Origin: a virus
IMG/VR virus record: IMGVR_UViG_3300045107_000820
Location: 1-41,775 of that record
Length of the DNA stretch: 41,775 nt
Reading direction: 5' to 3' (one strand)
In this document: positions 14,467-21,344 of the stretch, piece after piece
Numbering within the stretch: the first letter of the stretch is position 1
How the letters are laid out: each line of letters starts with the position of its first letter
Notes under the pieces: generated by a model
Database searches by the model: none
What the model was told of the DNA's origin: nothing
What the model saw: only the letters and a program-made list of their open reading frames with translations
Position numbers and translations under genes: made by a program

Positions 14467-14601
14467 CGTTTCACCTCAGATTTTACTGCTGGAGTGCGTG
14501 GATTATAGCCGGTTCCGTCAAGGGGCTGGATTTACAAGATAGATTCGATTCCATTTTCTGTTTGGGTTTTGGCCTGCGTAGAGGGTGCGTACAGTGCGGG
14601 T

Positions 14602-15222
14602 ATGACACCGCTACGACCTGCTCAACCAGTACAGCCCCCCGCGAAGGCGGCCGCTCAGGCGCCCCCGCCGAACTGGATGCCTCCGGCGCCGGGTTTCCCT
14701 CCGTTGGTCTCGACGGCGGACCGGCAGCGCGTCTTCGGCGCGTTCCGCTTCCAGCCCGCTCCAGTGCCGGGCAACCCGGAGGCCATCCGGATTCTGGACG
14801 GATGGGCGGAGGCGAACATCGTCCGCGTGACCATCCCCCAGTTGGTGGGTGTCGAGGGCGCGCCGCGTGATGGCGCGGTCTGGTTTCACAAAGCGGCGTC
14901 CGCGCAACTCGTCAATTTGTTCCAGGCATGGGACGACGCCGGTCTGATCCATCTCGTCGAAACCTGGGCCGGATCGTTCGTCCCTCGTTTTATCCGGGGC
15001 AGTCGGACCGCCCTGAGCAATCACGCCTTCGGCACGGCCTTCGACATCAACGCCGCCTGGAACGGTCTGGGCGCGATGCCCGCGCGCGCCGGTTCGCACG
15101 GCAGCGTCCGCGAACTCGTGCCGCTCGCCAACGAATTCGGATTTTTCTGGGGCGGGCACTACACCCGGCGGCGCGACGGCATGCACTTCGAGGTCGCCAA
15201 GATTTTGAACCCGGAATCCTAG
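14602..15222 (+). CDS. Endolysin, M15-family D-Ala-D-Ala carboxypeptidase/L-Ala-D-Glu peptidase
   Basis: The 206-residue protein has a Pro/Ala-rich N-terminal segment (residues 1-40) and then an M15 (VanY/peptidase) domain. Zinc ligands are H141 and D148 in SNHAFGTAFDIN and H195 in GMHFE. Such enzymes cut peptide bridges of peptidoglycan to release virions. There is no signal peptide, so a holin is expected to let it out. ATG 14602 was chosen; the TTG at 14569 is an alternative. It opens the late lysis cassette; the 135 bases upstream should hold a late promoter, but I could not identify one with confidence. Confidence 0.85.
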   Translation: MTPLRPAQPVQPPAKAAAQAPPPNWMPPAPGFPPLVSTADRQRVFGAFRFQPAPVPGNPEAIRILDGWAEANIVRVTIPQLVGVEGAPRDGAVWFHKAASAQLVNLFQAWDDAGLIHLVETWAGSFVPRFIRGSRTALSNHAFGTAFDINAAWNGLGAMPARAGSHGSVRELVPLANEFGFFWGGHYTRRRDGMHFEVAKILNPES

Positions 15223-15370
15223 GCAGGGGGCGGGCGCCTCAGCGTCCAGAACCCTGCGCCTGCCCTCGTCGCAGTACCAAAGACGGGGTTGGTCGCCCGG
15301 ACCGGTGGCAGAGGCAGGTAAACGCGGGAGGGATTTTCAAAATTGAGTAGCCCTCCCAGACCGGACGCTC

Positions 15371-15452
15371 GGCGGCGGCTTGGTTGTAGACGGCCTCTCC
15401 GCCGCCGCCCGTCAACTTTTCCCATCGATTCCACTTTTCCAGTTGGAAAAGT
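15371..15452 (+). promoter_or_regulatory. Hairpin and 20-bp palindrome upstream of the holin-like gene
   Basis: The 245-base gap 15223-15467 holds two strong dyads. One is GGCGGCGG (15371-15378) with CCGCCGCC (15399-15406). The other is a perfect 9-2-9 palindrome, ACTTTTCCA at 15433-15441 with TGGAAAAGT at 15444-15452, four bases before the GAGG ribosome site of the next gene. The second could be an operator or an RNA hairpin controlling lysis. I see no gene in the gap. Confidence 0.5.
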
Positions 15453-15467
15453 CTTTGAGGTGACGCC

Positions 15468-15698
15468 GTGTTGGATTTTCTGAAATTCGGTTTGGTGAAA
15501 AACCTGATGACCCAGGCCGCCGGTCACGTCGTGGTTTGGCTGCTCATGCTGATTTCCAATCTGCCGTCAGGTGCAAAGATCGGCATTGGGCTGGCGGTCG
15601 CCTTCCTGCAACTGGTCTTCAGCGGACTGGCCTCCTACTTCAACTCGGACGGCACGCCGCAGTCGGTCGCGTTCAAGCCGAACGCCGACCAGGGTTGA
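15468..15698 (+). CDS. Holin-like small membrane protein
   Basis: The 76-residue product starts with GTG at 15468, after TTTGAGGTGAC. Two hydrophobic segments (about 15-32 and 36-58) with a short turn (LPSGAK) and a polar C-terminus fit a class II-type holin. It lies directly after the endolysin gene and a palindromic element. Holins form inner-membrane lesions that release the endolysin. The call rests on topology and place; small phage membrane proteins are otherwise hard to tell apart. Confidence 0.6.
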   Translation: MLDFLKFGLVKNLMTQAAGHVVVWLLMLISNLPSGAKIGIGLAVAFLQLVFSGLASYFNSDGTPQSVAFKPNADQG

Positions 15699-15720
15699 CC
15701 TTTGACATAAGGAGTCGGTC

Positions 15721-16032
15721 GTGGTGCTGAAGGCGATTCTGTGGGTGCTGGACCTGTTCCGGCTGAAGCTCGACCCGGAACTCGAAAAGAAAGTCGAGGC
15801 GGAACGAGTGCGGAATCGGCAACTCGACCGCGAGTACGCCGACCTGAAGCACTCGAACGAGGTCAAGCTGAGGCTCATTGCAGAGGAGGCTGGCCGGCGG
15901 AACGCGCTGGCCGAGGAGCTGGTGAACCTGACCCGCGAGGGTGACGAGATTGACCGGAGACTGAAGGAGGTTCGGAGTGAAAAACCTGCTGTGCCTGGTG
16001 GTCCTACTGATTGGCTTCGGGCTGACCTGTAA
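15721..16032 (+). CDS. Coiled-coil lysis-cassette protein, spanin candidate
   Basis: The 103-residue product starts with GTG at 15721, six bases after GGAG. A short hydrophobic N-terminus (VLKAILWVLDLF) is followed by a long charged coiled coil. The next gene starts inside its last 56 bases in another frame, a nested layout like Rz/Rz1. It might therefore be an inner-membrane spanin, although the hydrophobic segment is short for a transmembrane anchor. Confidence 0.5.
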   Translation: MVLKAILWVLDLFRLKLDPELEKKVEAERVRNRQLDREYADLKHSNEVKLRLIAEEAGRRNALAEELVNLTREGDEIDRRLKEVRSEKPAVPGGPTDWLRADL

Positions 16033-16444
16033 TGCCCAGAACGTGGCGACCGTCGTCGAGCGGCTGCCGAACGGCGACCTGATCGTGGATGTCGAGGGGA
16101 AAGAGTACCGCGCGATTACGCCCGAATCCGCGAAGGCGATTCTGGAGCGGAAAGCGCAACTCGACCTGGTCACGCGCGAACGCGACCTTCTTCTGAGCAA
16201 AGTCGAAAACCTCTCCGCGCAACTCGCTGTCGCGCGTCGAGAGGTCGAGATCGCCGACCGTCAACGCGCGATTGAGGCCGAGCGAGCGGAAGCGTTCCGC
16301 GCTCAGTTTGAGGCTGAGTCTGCGGCGCGCAAACGCTCAGAGGAACTCATCGGAAAGCGGGGGCGAGTCTCCCGCTTTCTCGACAACCCTTGGGTGAAGG
16401 CCGCGGCGCTGGTTCTGCCGGTAGTCGGGATGTGGAGGCGGTGA
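15977..16444 (+). CDS. Exported coiled-coil protein of the lysis cassette
   Basis: The 155-residue product starts with GTG at 15977, preceded by GGAGG. It has an N-terminal signal peptide (KNLLCLVVLLIGFGLTCNA), a small beta segment (GDLIVDVEGKEYRAI), a long coiled coil (about 55-120) and a hydrophobic C-terminal helix (VKAAALVLPVVGMW). A weak lipobox-like GLTC is present, but Thr before Cys is unusual. It may act in the periplasm as a spanin partner of the overlapping upstream gene. The start lies inside that gene and the stop overlaps the following ATG. Confidence 0.55.
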   Translation: MKNLLCLVVLLIGFGLTCNAQNVATVVERLPNGDLIVDVEGKEYRAITPESAKAILERKAQLDLVTRERDLLLSKVENLSAQLAVARREVEIADRQRAIEAERAEAFRAQFEAESAARKRSEELIGKRGRVSRFLDNPWVKAAALVLPVVGMWRR

Positions 16445-16821
16445 TGGATCTCGGCGCGCTCAAGGAGTTGGCGGTGTACGGCCCGACGGTCGTGCTGTTC
16501 GGTCTGATTTTTTACTTCGTCCTACGGGCACTCCCAACGTGGAAGGAGGTCCGACTGGCCGAGCTGAAGTTTAGGGACGACGACCTGCGCGTCCGGACTC
16601 AGCAGTTGGAAGTGCTGAAGGGGATCACGGAGACGCTGAAAGATGTCGTCGACGTTTACGGGAAACAATCCGAACTGATCGGAATAGCGCAGCGGTCAGC
16701 GGGTGAGCGGGCAAATCGCCTGGAAGAGGTGTTGCAAAACGTTGTCCAGCGACTGCGCGCAGTTGAAGACCAGATCAAGTACGGCTCGGCGGACAGGCCG
16801 ACCGTGGAGATTCCGAAATGA
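16444..16821 (+). CDS. Single-helix membrane protein with coiled coil, second holin candidate
   Basis: The 125-residue product starts at ATG 16444, overlapping the previous stop (TGATG). One transmembrane helix (about residues 12-33, YGPTVVLFGLIFYFVL) is followed by a charged coiled coil, a plan seen in phage haemolysin-XhlA-like and holin-associated proteins. The longer frame from 16390 lies in the previous gene. It is the last lysis-type gene before the packaging genes. Confidence 0.55.
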   Translation: MDLGALKELAVYGPTVVLFGLIFYFVLRALPTWKEVRLAELKFRDDDLRVRTQQLEVLKGITETLKDVVDVYGKQSELIGIAQRSAGERANRLEEVLQNVVQRLRAVEDQIKYGSADRPTVEIPK

Positions 16822-17198
16822 ATTTTGACCAGCGCGCCACCCACCGGGCCTCTCGCATTCGGGGGGAGATTTTGCGTGTGCTGCACGATGGACGTCCCCG
16901 CGCCATGCGTTTGGACGACTTGCTGATTCTGCTCGATCGGGCGAGCTGGCCGTGTTCCCCGGAGAAGTTGGCGCAAGAGTTGGAGTTTTTGCTGAAGGCC
17001 GACCTTGTGGAAGTTGGCAGCGCCGGAAAGAAGGACCTCGGGACGCTCGGCCAGGACGACCAGCAGCGGCTCTTGGAGCGTTTCGCGCTCCTGACGAGCG
17101 AAGGAGGCAACGTCATGCCGATCGCGACGCTGACGGCCCTGGGAATTCTGGTGGCCGAGGGTTCGAAGAACGTCGAAGGCATCGAGCGGGGGATGTGA
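16818..17198 (+). CDS. Winged-helix-like protein before the terminase
   Basis: The 126-residue protein has a winged-helix-like N-terminal half (RIRGEILRVLHDG, then MRLDDLLILLDRA, SPEKLAQELEFLLKADLVEV). Small proteins of this kind lie between lysis and terminase genes in Mu-like phages (Mu gp25/gp26 region). It could bind DNA in packaging or regulate late genes. A GGAG lies eight bases before the ATG, and both ends overlap neighbours. Confidence 0.6.
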   Translation: MNFDQRATHRASRIRGEILRVLHDGRPRAMRLDDLLILLDRASWPCSPEKLAQELEFLLKADLVEVGSAGKKDLGTLGQDDQQRLLERFALLTSEGGNVMPIATLTALGILVAEGSKNVEGIERGM

Positions 17199-17785
17199 TG
17201 GCGCGACGGCATACGGTTTCGACTCTGACTCAGGAGCAGCAGGAGTTTGTGGTCGAACGGCTCGCCGCCGGCGAGACGCTGCGCGCGATTTCGGTTGCCT
17301 TCGAGGAAAAGTTCGGGGCTCGGTTGCCGAAGTCCTCGCTGGCCAGTTGGAAGAACGACGTCGGAGACGTGCTGGTCCGGCAGTTCCAGTTTACCCGACA
17401 GGTGGCCCGGCAACTCATCGAGCAGGCCGGGGAAGGGCGCGAGGCGCTCGACCTGCTGTTCGGCGACCTGGAGGACCGGATGCTGGTCGCGACCGCCGAG
17501 CTGGCCGCGCGCGACCCGAAGGCGGTGATGGCCGCGATCTTGGAAAAGCGGCGACTCGAACAGGACGCCCAGAAGATTGAGCTGAAGCGGCGCGAAGTCG
17601 AGCTGAAGGAGAAGCTGGCGAACCAGCGGCCGCTCGACGAGTTGATCCCGGACTTTGTCGCCGTACTTGTCGAGGTAATCGGCACCGACCCCGAGGGATT
17701 GCAGTGGTTCAGCCGCGCCGCCGACCGGCTCGCCGCCGCCCTGAACAAACGGTTTTTTGAACAGACGCCGACCGGCGGGAATTGA
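17198..17785 (+). CDS. DUF3486/Mu gp27-like small terminase subunit
   Basis: The 195-residue protein has an N-terminal HTH (LTQEQQEFVVERLAAGETLRAI, then LPKSSLASWK) and a long helical oligomerisation-type region. This is the DUF3486 pattern of Mu-like phages, whose Mu member is gp27. In Mu-type packaging the small subunit recognises the phage end and hands DNA to the large terminase. ATG 17198 overlaps the previous stop. The large subunit is not next to it: three genes (Acb2-like, Dam, membrane protein) lie between. Confidence 0.72.
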   Translation: MARRHTVSTLTQEQQEFVVERLAAGETLRAISVAFEEKFGARLPKSSLASWKNDVGDVLVRQFQFTRQVARQLIEQAGEGREALDLLFGDLEDRMLVATAELAARDPKAVMAAILEKRRLEQDAQKIELKRREVELKEKLANQRPLDELIPDFVAVLVEVIGTDPEGLQWFSRAADRLAAALNKRFFEQTPTGGN

Positions 17786-17849
17786 ACCACCCCCGGTTCG
17801 AAGCATTTCTGGCAGCCCGCCGAGATCGGCGACCTACAACGAGGCACTC

Positions 17850-18056
17850 ATGAAAAACGAAGAGATTGACCACCTGTTCACCTACCACCCGCCCACGTTC
17901 GAGCAGGTTCCCCTGTTTGGGGAACTGCGGGAGGCCGCGCGGGAATTCGCCCACGTCGTGAACCGGTGTTGTCCGGACGGCGCCGACAAGTCGGCGGCGA
18001 TTCGAAAAATCCGCGAGGCGGTCATGACGGCGAACGCCGCCATCGCCTGTGGGTAA
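17850..18056 (+). CDS. acb2: Acb2/Tad1-type cyclic-nucleotide sponge (anti-CBASS)
   Basis: The 68-residue product starts at ATG 17850, six bases after GAGG. It shows the recognisable Acb2/Tad1 hairpin-domain signature: FTYHPPTFEQ near the start, helix LREAAREFAHVV, then CP, DKSAAIRKIREAVMTANAAIA. Acb2 proteins form hexamers that bind cyclic di- and trinucleotides and so block CBASS defence; related Tad proteins bind gcADPR signals of Thoeris. The protein is short, as many family members are. It stands beside a DNA methylase, making an anti-defence pair. Which signal this member binds cannot be told from sequence. Confidence 0.82.
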   Translation: MKNEEIDHLFTYHPPTFEQVPLFGELREAAREFAHVVNRCCPDGADKSAAIRKIREAVMTANAAIACG

Positions 18057-18083
18057 ATCCAACGAACGAACCAGGGGGTGCAA

Positions 18084-18941
18084 ATGGAAGGAAGGGTCAA
18101 AAGCCCGGTGCAGTGGTTTGGCGGGAAGGGCGCGCAGGTGAACAACCTGCTTCCGCTTTTCCCTGAACATCGAATCTACGTCGAGCCGTTCGGAGGCGGC
18201 GCGTCCATGTTGTTGGCGAAACAACCCAGTCCCATCGAGGTCTACAACGACCTGGACTCCGGTCTGGTGACGTTTTTCCGCGTGTTGCGGGACAAGCGTC
18301 AGTTTCGCGAGTTCCTCCGGATGGCGTCGCTGACGCCGTATTCGCGGGAAGAACACTCGTTCTGTCTCGAAACGTGGGAGTCGGCCAAGTCCGTCGTCGA
18401 GAAAGCCTACAAGTGGTTCGTGGCGGCGAGGTCGAACTTCAGCGGAATCTTCCCCAACTCGTGGGGCTACACGGTCACCCAGTCGTCGCGGGGCATGGCG
18501 GGTTCGGTTTCGCGCTGGCTCGGCGCGGTGGAGCGGTTGCCGGAGGTCGCCCTGCGGTTGTTGCAGGTGATGATCGAGCACGACCAGGGACACAAGGTCG
18601 TGAGTCGGTTCGACACCGAGGAGACCTTCTTTTACTGCGACCCGCCCTACGTTCCCGAAACGCGGCGTGGTGGCGAGTACCGCCATGAGATGACGGCCGC
18701 GGACCACGAAGAGTTGGTCGGGACGCTCGTCGAGTGCAAAGGGAAAGTGCTTCTCAGCGGGTACGACAGCCCCATCTATGACCGGCTGGTGAAGCTGGGC
18801 TGGTGGAAGCGTTCCTGGGAGGCCAACTGTCGGGCGGCGGGCCGTACCCGTCGATCCGGACTTCTCGGCGCAGGCGCCTGCGCCAAGCAGAAACGCACGG
18901 AAACGGTGTGGGCGAACTACCCACTCCCGGAGGTCCAATGA
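18084..18941 (+). CDS. dam: Dam-type adenine-N6 DNA methyltransferase (D12 class)
   Basis: The 285-residue protein has FGGKG (12-16), the AdoMet-binding YVEPFGGGASML (32-43), a DLDSGLVTFFRVLR segment and the catalytic DPPY (186-189), all in the D12-class order. These enzymes methylate adenine; Dam-like members recognise GATC, but this target is not known. No restriction enzyme is near it, so it likely protects phage DNA from host restriction. ATG 18084, six bases after AGGGGG, is preferred to GTG 18078. Near the C-terminus (about 245-270) a Cys/Arg/Gly-rich stretch departs from the usual family pattern. Confidence 0.9.
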   Translation: MEGRVKSPVQWFGGKGAQVNNLLPLFPEHRIYVEPFGGGASMLLAKQPSPIEVYNDLDSGLVTFFRVLRDKRQFREFLRMASLTPYSREEHSFCLETWESAKSVVEKAYKWFVAARSNFSGIFPNSWGYTVTQSSRGMAGSVSRWLGAVERLPEVALRLLQVMIEHDQGHKVVSRFDTEETFFYCDPPYVPETRRGGEYRHEMTAADHEELVGTLVECKGKVLLSGYDSPIYDRLVKLGWWKRSWEANCRAAGRTRRSGLLGAGACAKQKRTETVWANYPLPEVQ

Positions 18942-19276
18942 AGAAACTTTTCGAGAACCTCGGCCTCGTGCCTGCGGCCATCGCCATCGTGCTGTTCGCG
19001 GCCTTTTGGCCCGTGTTCGGCAAGGCGAAGGACCAGGACACGGCTCAGGCCCTGTCGGTCAAGACCCAGTTCGATTTGAAGCTGGGGTTCAAGTCGGTCG
19101 TCGCGGACCTCGCTCCGGCGGCCGATTCGCTCGCGCCGCCCGGTGGGCGTCCGGAGGAAGTCGCCACGACTACCACGGCAACAACCGAAACCCCGCAGCC
19201 TGGATTCGTGAAACGAGTCTGGCGACCGTCTTCCAGTCGTGATCGCCCGGATGGGCGCCCCACGGACGGTCAGTGA
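18938..19276 (+). CDS. Membrane-anchored protein with Thr/Pro-rich tail
   Basis: The 112-residue product starts at ATG 18938, overlapping the methylase stop (ATGA) after GGAGG. It has one N-terminal transmembrane helix or signal anchor (VPAAIAIVLFAAFWPVF) and then a low-complexity tail (ATTTTATTETPQP) ending in Arg/Pro/Asp-rich sequence. No family is recognised. The end overlaps possible upstream starts of the large terminase. Confidence 0.55.
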   Translation: MKKLFENLGLVPAAIAIVLFAAFWPVFGKAKDQDTAQALSVKTQFDLKLGFKSVVADLAPAADSLAPPGGRPEEVATTTTATTETPQPGFVKRVWRPSSSRDRPDGRPTDGQ

Positions 19277-19322
19277 CTACAGCAGGTCAGCAATCTCCTT
19301 TTTTGAAACGGAACGGCAATCA

Positions 19323-21143
19323 ATGGCTCGGCGAGGATCAGTAAAACCGACAATCGATCTCTCGGCCCAGAAACGGGTGGTCGAGCAGCGCGCTGCGGAC
19401 AGCGGCGTGCCACTCGAAGCCGAGCCTTTTTCCTATGCGTGGTATGCGAAAGATTGGCCGACGCGGAAGGGCGAATTCATGGAGCGCGAGTTCATGGTTT
19501 CGGACGCTTTCGACGGAAAGAAGCTGAAACCCTTCAGGTTGAACTTCGCGCAACGCGAATTACTGGCCGGTGACCTTGAGGCGGCGCGTGACCGCAGCCG
19601 TCAGAACGTTTCGCTGAAGTGCCGGCGCCTGGGGATTTCAACTTACTACTGCGCGTCCTATCTGGCCGACTGCCTGTTCGAATCCAATCAGCATGCGCTC
19701 ATTGTCGCTCACGATCCGGACACGCTTCAGGAGCTGCTTGAGACGGTAAAGCTGCTCTACGGGAATCTTCGCGACGAAGTCAGGCCGAAGGCCGGATACG
19801 ACTCCAAGTACGAACTCAGCATCGAGGACAGAGAGCGTGGTGTCACCGGCTCGCGCATCCGGTTGGCGAACTGCACGCCCGGAAAAGAGAACAAAGGCCG
19901 GGGCACTTCGATTAGCCGTCTGCACCTGACTGAAGTCCCGTTCTGGCTTGGGGATCAGAAGAAGTTTCTGACCTCTGTGCTTGACGCGGCGAAGGGTGGC
20001 ATCGTGTCCTGGGAGTCCACGGCCGGGGGCGTCGGCGATGAGTTCTACCGGGTTTATCAGAAGGGTCGGTCCGGAAGTTCGAAGGTCATCAGTCATTTTT
20101 TCGAGTGGTGGTGGAATCCCAATTACCGAGTCGCCGGTGCGCGCTTTTTTCAGGATTCCCTTGGAAACCTGTATCTGCTTCCGGCTGGTGTCAGCGGTCG
20201 GAAACTCTCGTCTGAAGAACTCGAACCCTATCGGTTGAGCGAGTACGACGAGGAATTCCAGAAAGAAAACGAACTCCCACTGGTATCCGAACGGACTTGC
20301 GGCGTCCGAATCGCTGAGTTCCTGCGCCGGTTTCGGTTGATCTCTTCTGATTCGGGATGGGTCTGCGACGAGGTTGCCGAACGGCTGCAATGGCGGCGCG
20401 AAGAAGTCGAGGAAAAAGGCGCGCTCAAGTTCAGAATCGAGCAGCCTGAAGACGACCGGACCGCGTTCAGTAGTACTGGCGGAGGCGTTTTCGAAGAATC
20501 CTATCTGAAGGTCACGGGGAAATTCCGGCAGCCTGAAGCTGGACACCAGTACGTCGTGGTTCTCGATCCGGCGAATGGGATCCCTGGGCGCGACCCTGCC
20601 GCGATTCAGGTGATTGACGTCCAGACCCTTGAGCAGGTTTACGAATGGGCTGCCGATACCGAGAAACAAGATCTGCAAGCTGCCCGCGTGTGCGAACTCT
20701 CCGACCTCTACAACGGAGCAACCATTGTCATCGAGTCGAACATGGGCGAGGCCGCGATTCTTGAGGTCGAGCGGCTGGGGTATGGCGAGCGGCTGTACCG
20801 ATACATTGACGTCCAGACCCAGCGGGACATCGATGCCGGGAAGATCGGCGCTTTTGAGGCATGGGAGAAGGCGAGACCCGGACTCCCGATGAGCGACCGG
20901 CTCAAGCGGTTGATGGTCAATCAATTCGAAAAATTATGGCGGTCGGGCCAGTTCATCGCGGCGTCGGAGGAGCTGGTCGCGGAGGCTCGTGTCTTCGTGC
21001 AGGTGGGCAACGCCCTGAAGGCCAAGGACGGCTACCACGATGACCGGATTATGGCCGCCATGATGGGGTGCTGGTGGGCACTGACCAGTTCGGACAGCGT
21101 CGGGTTTGTTGGCGTGATGCCGGAGACCGGCGGAGGGGCGTAG
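19323..21143 (+). CDS. Large terminase subunit (Mu gp28-like packaging ATPase/nuclease)
   Basis: The product is 606 residues from ATG 19323; in-frame starts at 19239 and 19251 would add up to 28. The ATPase has a Walker A-like KCRRLGIST (about 99-107) and a Walker B with Glu in SRLHLTE (E204). The nuclease half carries the RNase H-like acidic residues in VVVLDPANG, IVIESNMGE and GYHDDRIM. It would drive DNA into the prohead and cut it after a headful. No strong ribosome site marks any of the three starts. A hairpin with a T-run follows it. Confidence 0.88.
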   Translation: MARRGSVKPTIDLSAQKRVVEQRAADSGVPLEAEPFSYAWYAKDWPTRKGEFMEREFMVSDAFDGKKLKPFRLNFAQRELLAGDLEAARDRSRQNVSLKCRRLGISTYYCASYLADCLFESNQHALIVAHDPDTLQELLETVKLLYGNLRDEVRPKAGYDSKYELSIEDRERGVTGSRIRLANCTPGKENKGRGTSISRLHLTEVPFWLGDQKKFLTSVLDAAKGGIVSWESTAGGVGDEFYRVYQKGRSGSSKVISHFFEWWWNPNYRVAGARFFQDSLGNLYLLPAGVSGRKLSSEELEPYRLSEYDEEFQKENELPLVSERTCGVRIAEFLRRFRLISSDSGWVCDEVAERLQWRREEVEEKGALKFRIEQPEDDRTAFSSTGGGVFEESYLKVTGKFRQPEAGHQYVVVLDPANGIPGRDPAAIQVIDVQTLEQVYEWAADTEKQDLQAARVCELSDLYNGATIVIESNMGEAAILEVERLGYGERLYRYIDVQTQRDIDAGKIGAFEAWEKARPGLPMSDRLKRLMVNQFEKLWRSGQFIAASEELVAEARVFVQVGNALKAKDGYHDDRIMAAMMGCWWALTSSDSVGFVGVMPETGGGA

Positions 21144-21184
21144 GGCGGCCCGGTTTATTTGCCCTGTGTGCGTCGGAAAAAAGC

Positions 21185-21213
21185 GAAAACGATTCCAAGT
21201 ACGTTTTCTTTTT
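21185..21213 (+). terminator. Possible terminator after the large terminase
   Basis: GAAAACG (21185-21191) pairs with CGTTTTC (21202-21208) across a ten-base loop, followed by five Ts and a pyrimidine-rich run. The stem is AT-rich and weak, so partial termination is more likely than full. Confidence 0.45.
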
Positions 21214-21220
21214 CTTCCTT

Positions 21221-21250
21221 ATTTCTATGCCCCCTAGCGGATTTCTATGC
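21221..21250 (+). repeat. 10-bp direct repeat, 20-bp period
   Basis: ATTTCTATGC occurs at 21221-21230 and 21241-21250 in the terminase-portal gap. The 20-bp spacing is about two helical turns and could suit a DNA-binding protein. Confidence 0.6.
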
Positions 21251-21282
21251 GGTTCGGGAAATCGGCTTGCTGGCGGGATTTG

Positions 21283-21335
21283 GCCCGAAAGGGCGGGTGG
21301 CGGGTGAAAAACCCGGATTTTGACCCCGAAAGGGG
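21283..21335 (+). promoter_or_regulatory. Three GNRA-like stem-loops before the portal gene
   Basis: Three hairpins lie in a row: GCCC-GAAA-GGGC (21283-21294), CGGGT-GAAAA-ACCCG (21301-21315) and CCCC-GAAA-GGGG (21324-21335). The third covers part of the portal ribosome site (GGAGG at 21334-21338, GTG at 21345), so it could limit translation. The capped loops could also bind a protein. Confidence 0.6.
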
Positions 21336-21344
21336 AGGCGAAAC

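Noticed and set aside
14122-14508. Plus-strand ORF opposite the leftward HTH-like gene
   Set aside because: No ribosome site and Arg/His/Pro-rich composition; the minus frame has GAGGTG before its ATG and a domain-like pattern.
14502-14521. TATAAT and TTGACG on the minus strand before the 14466 gene
   Set aside because: The boxes are only eight bases apart, too close for a sigma-70 promoter; TATAAT alone is not enough.
16775-17806. Minus-strand ORF (343 codons) opposite the small terminase
   Set aside because: Shadow frame; the plus-strand genes have ribosome sites and recognisable motifs.
21227-21307. 26-codon ORF in the terminase-portal gap
   Set aside because: No ribosome site, and it runs through the hairpins; better explained as a structured leader.
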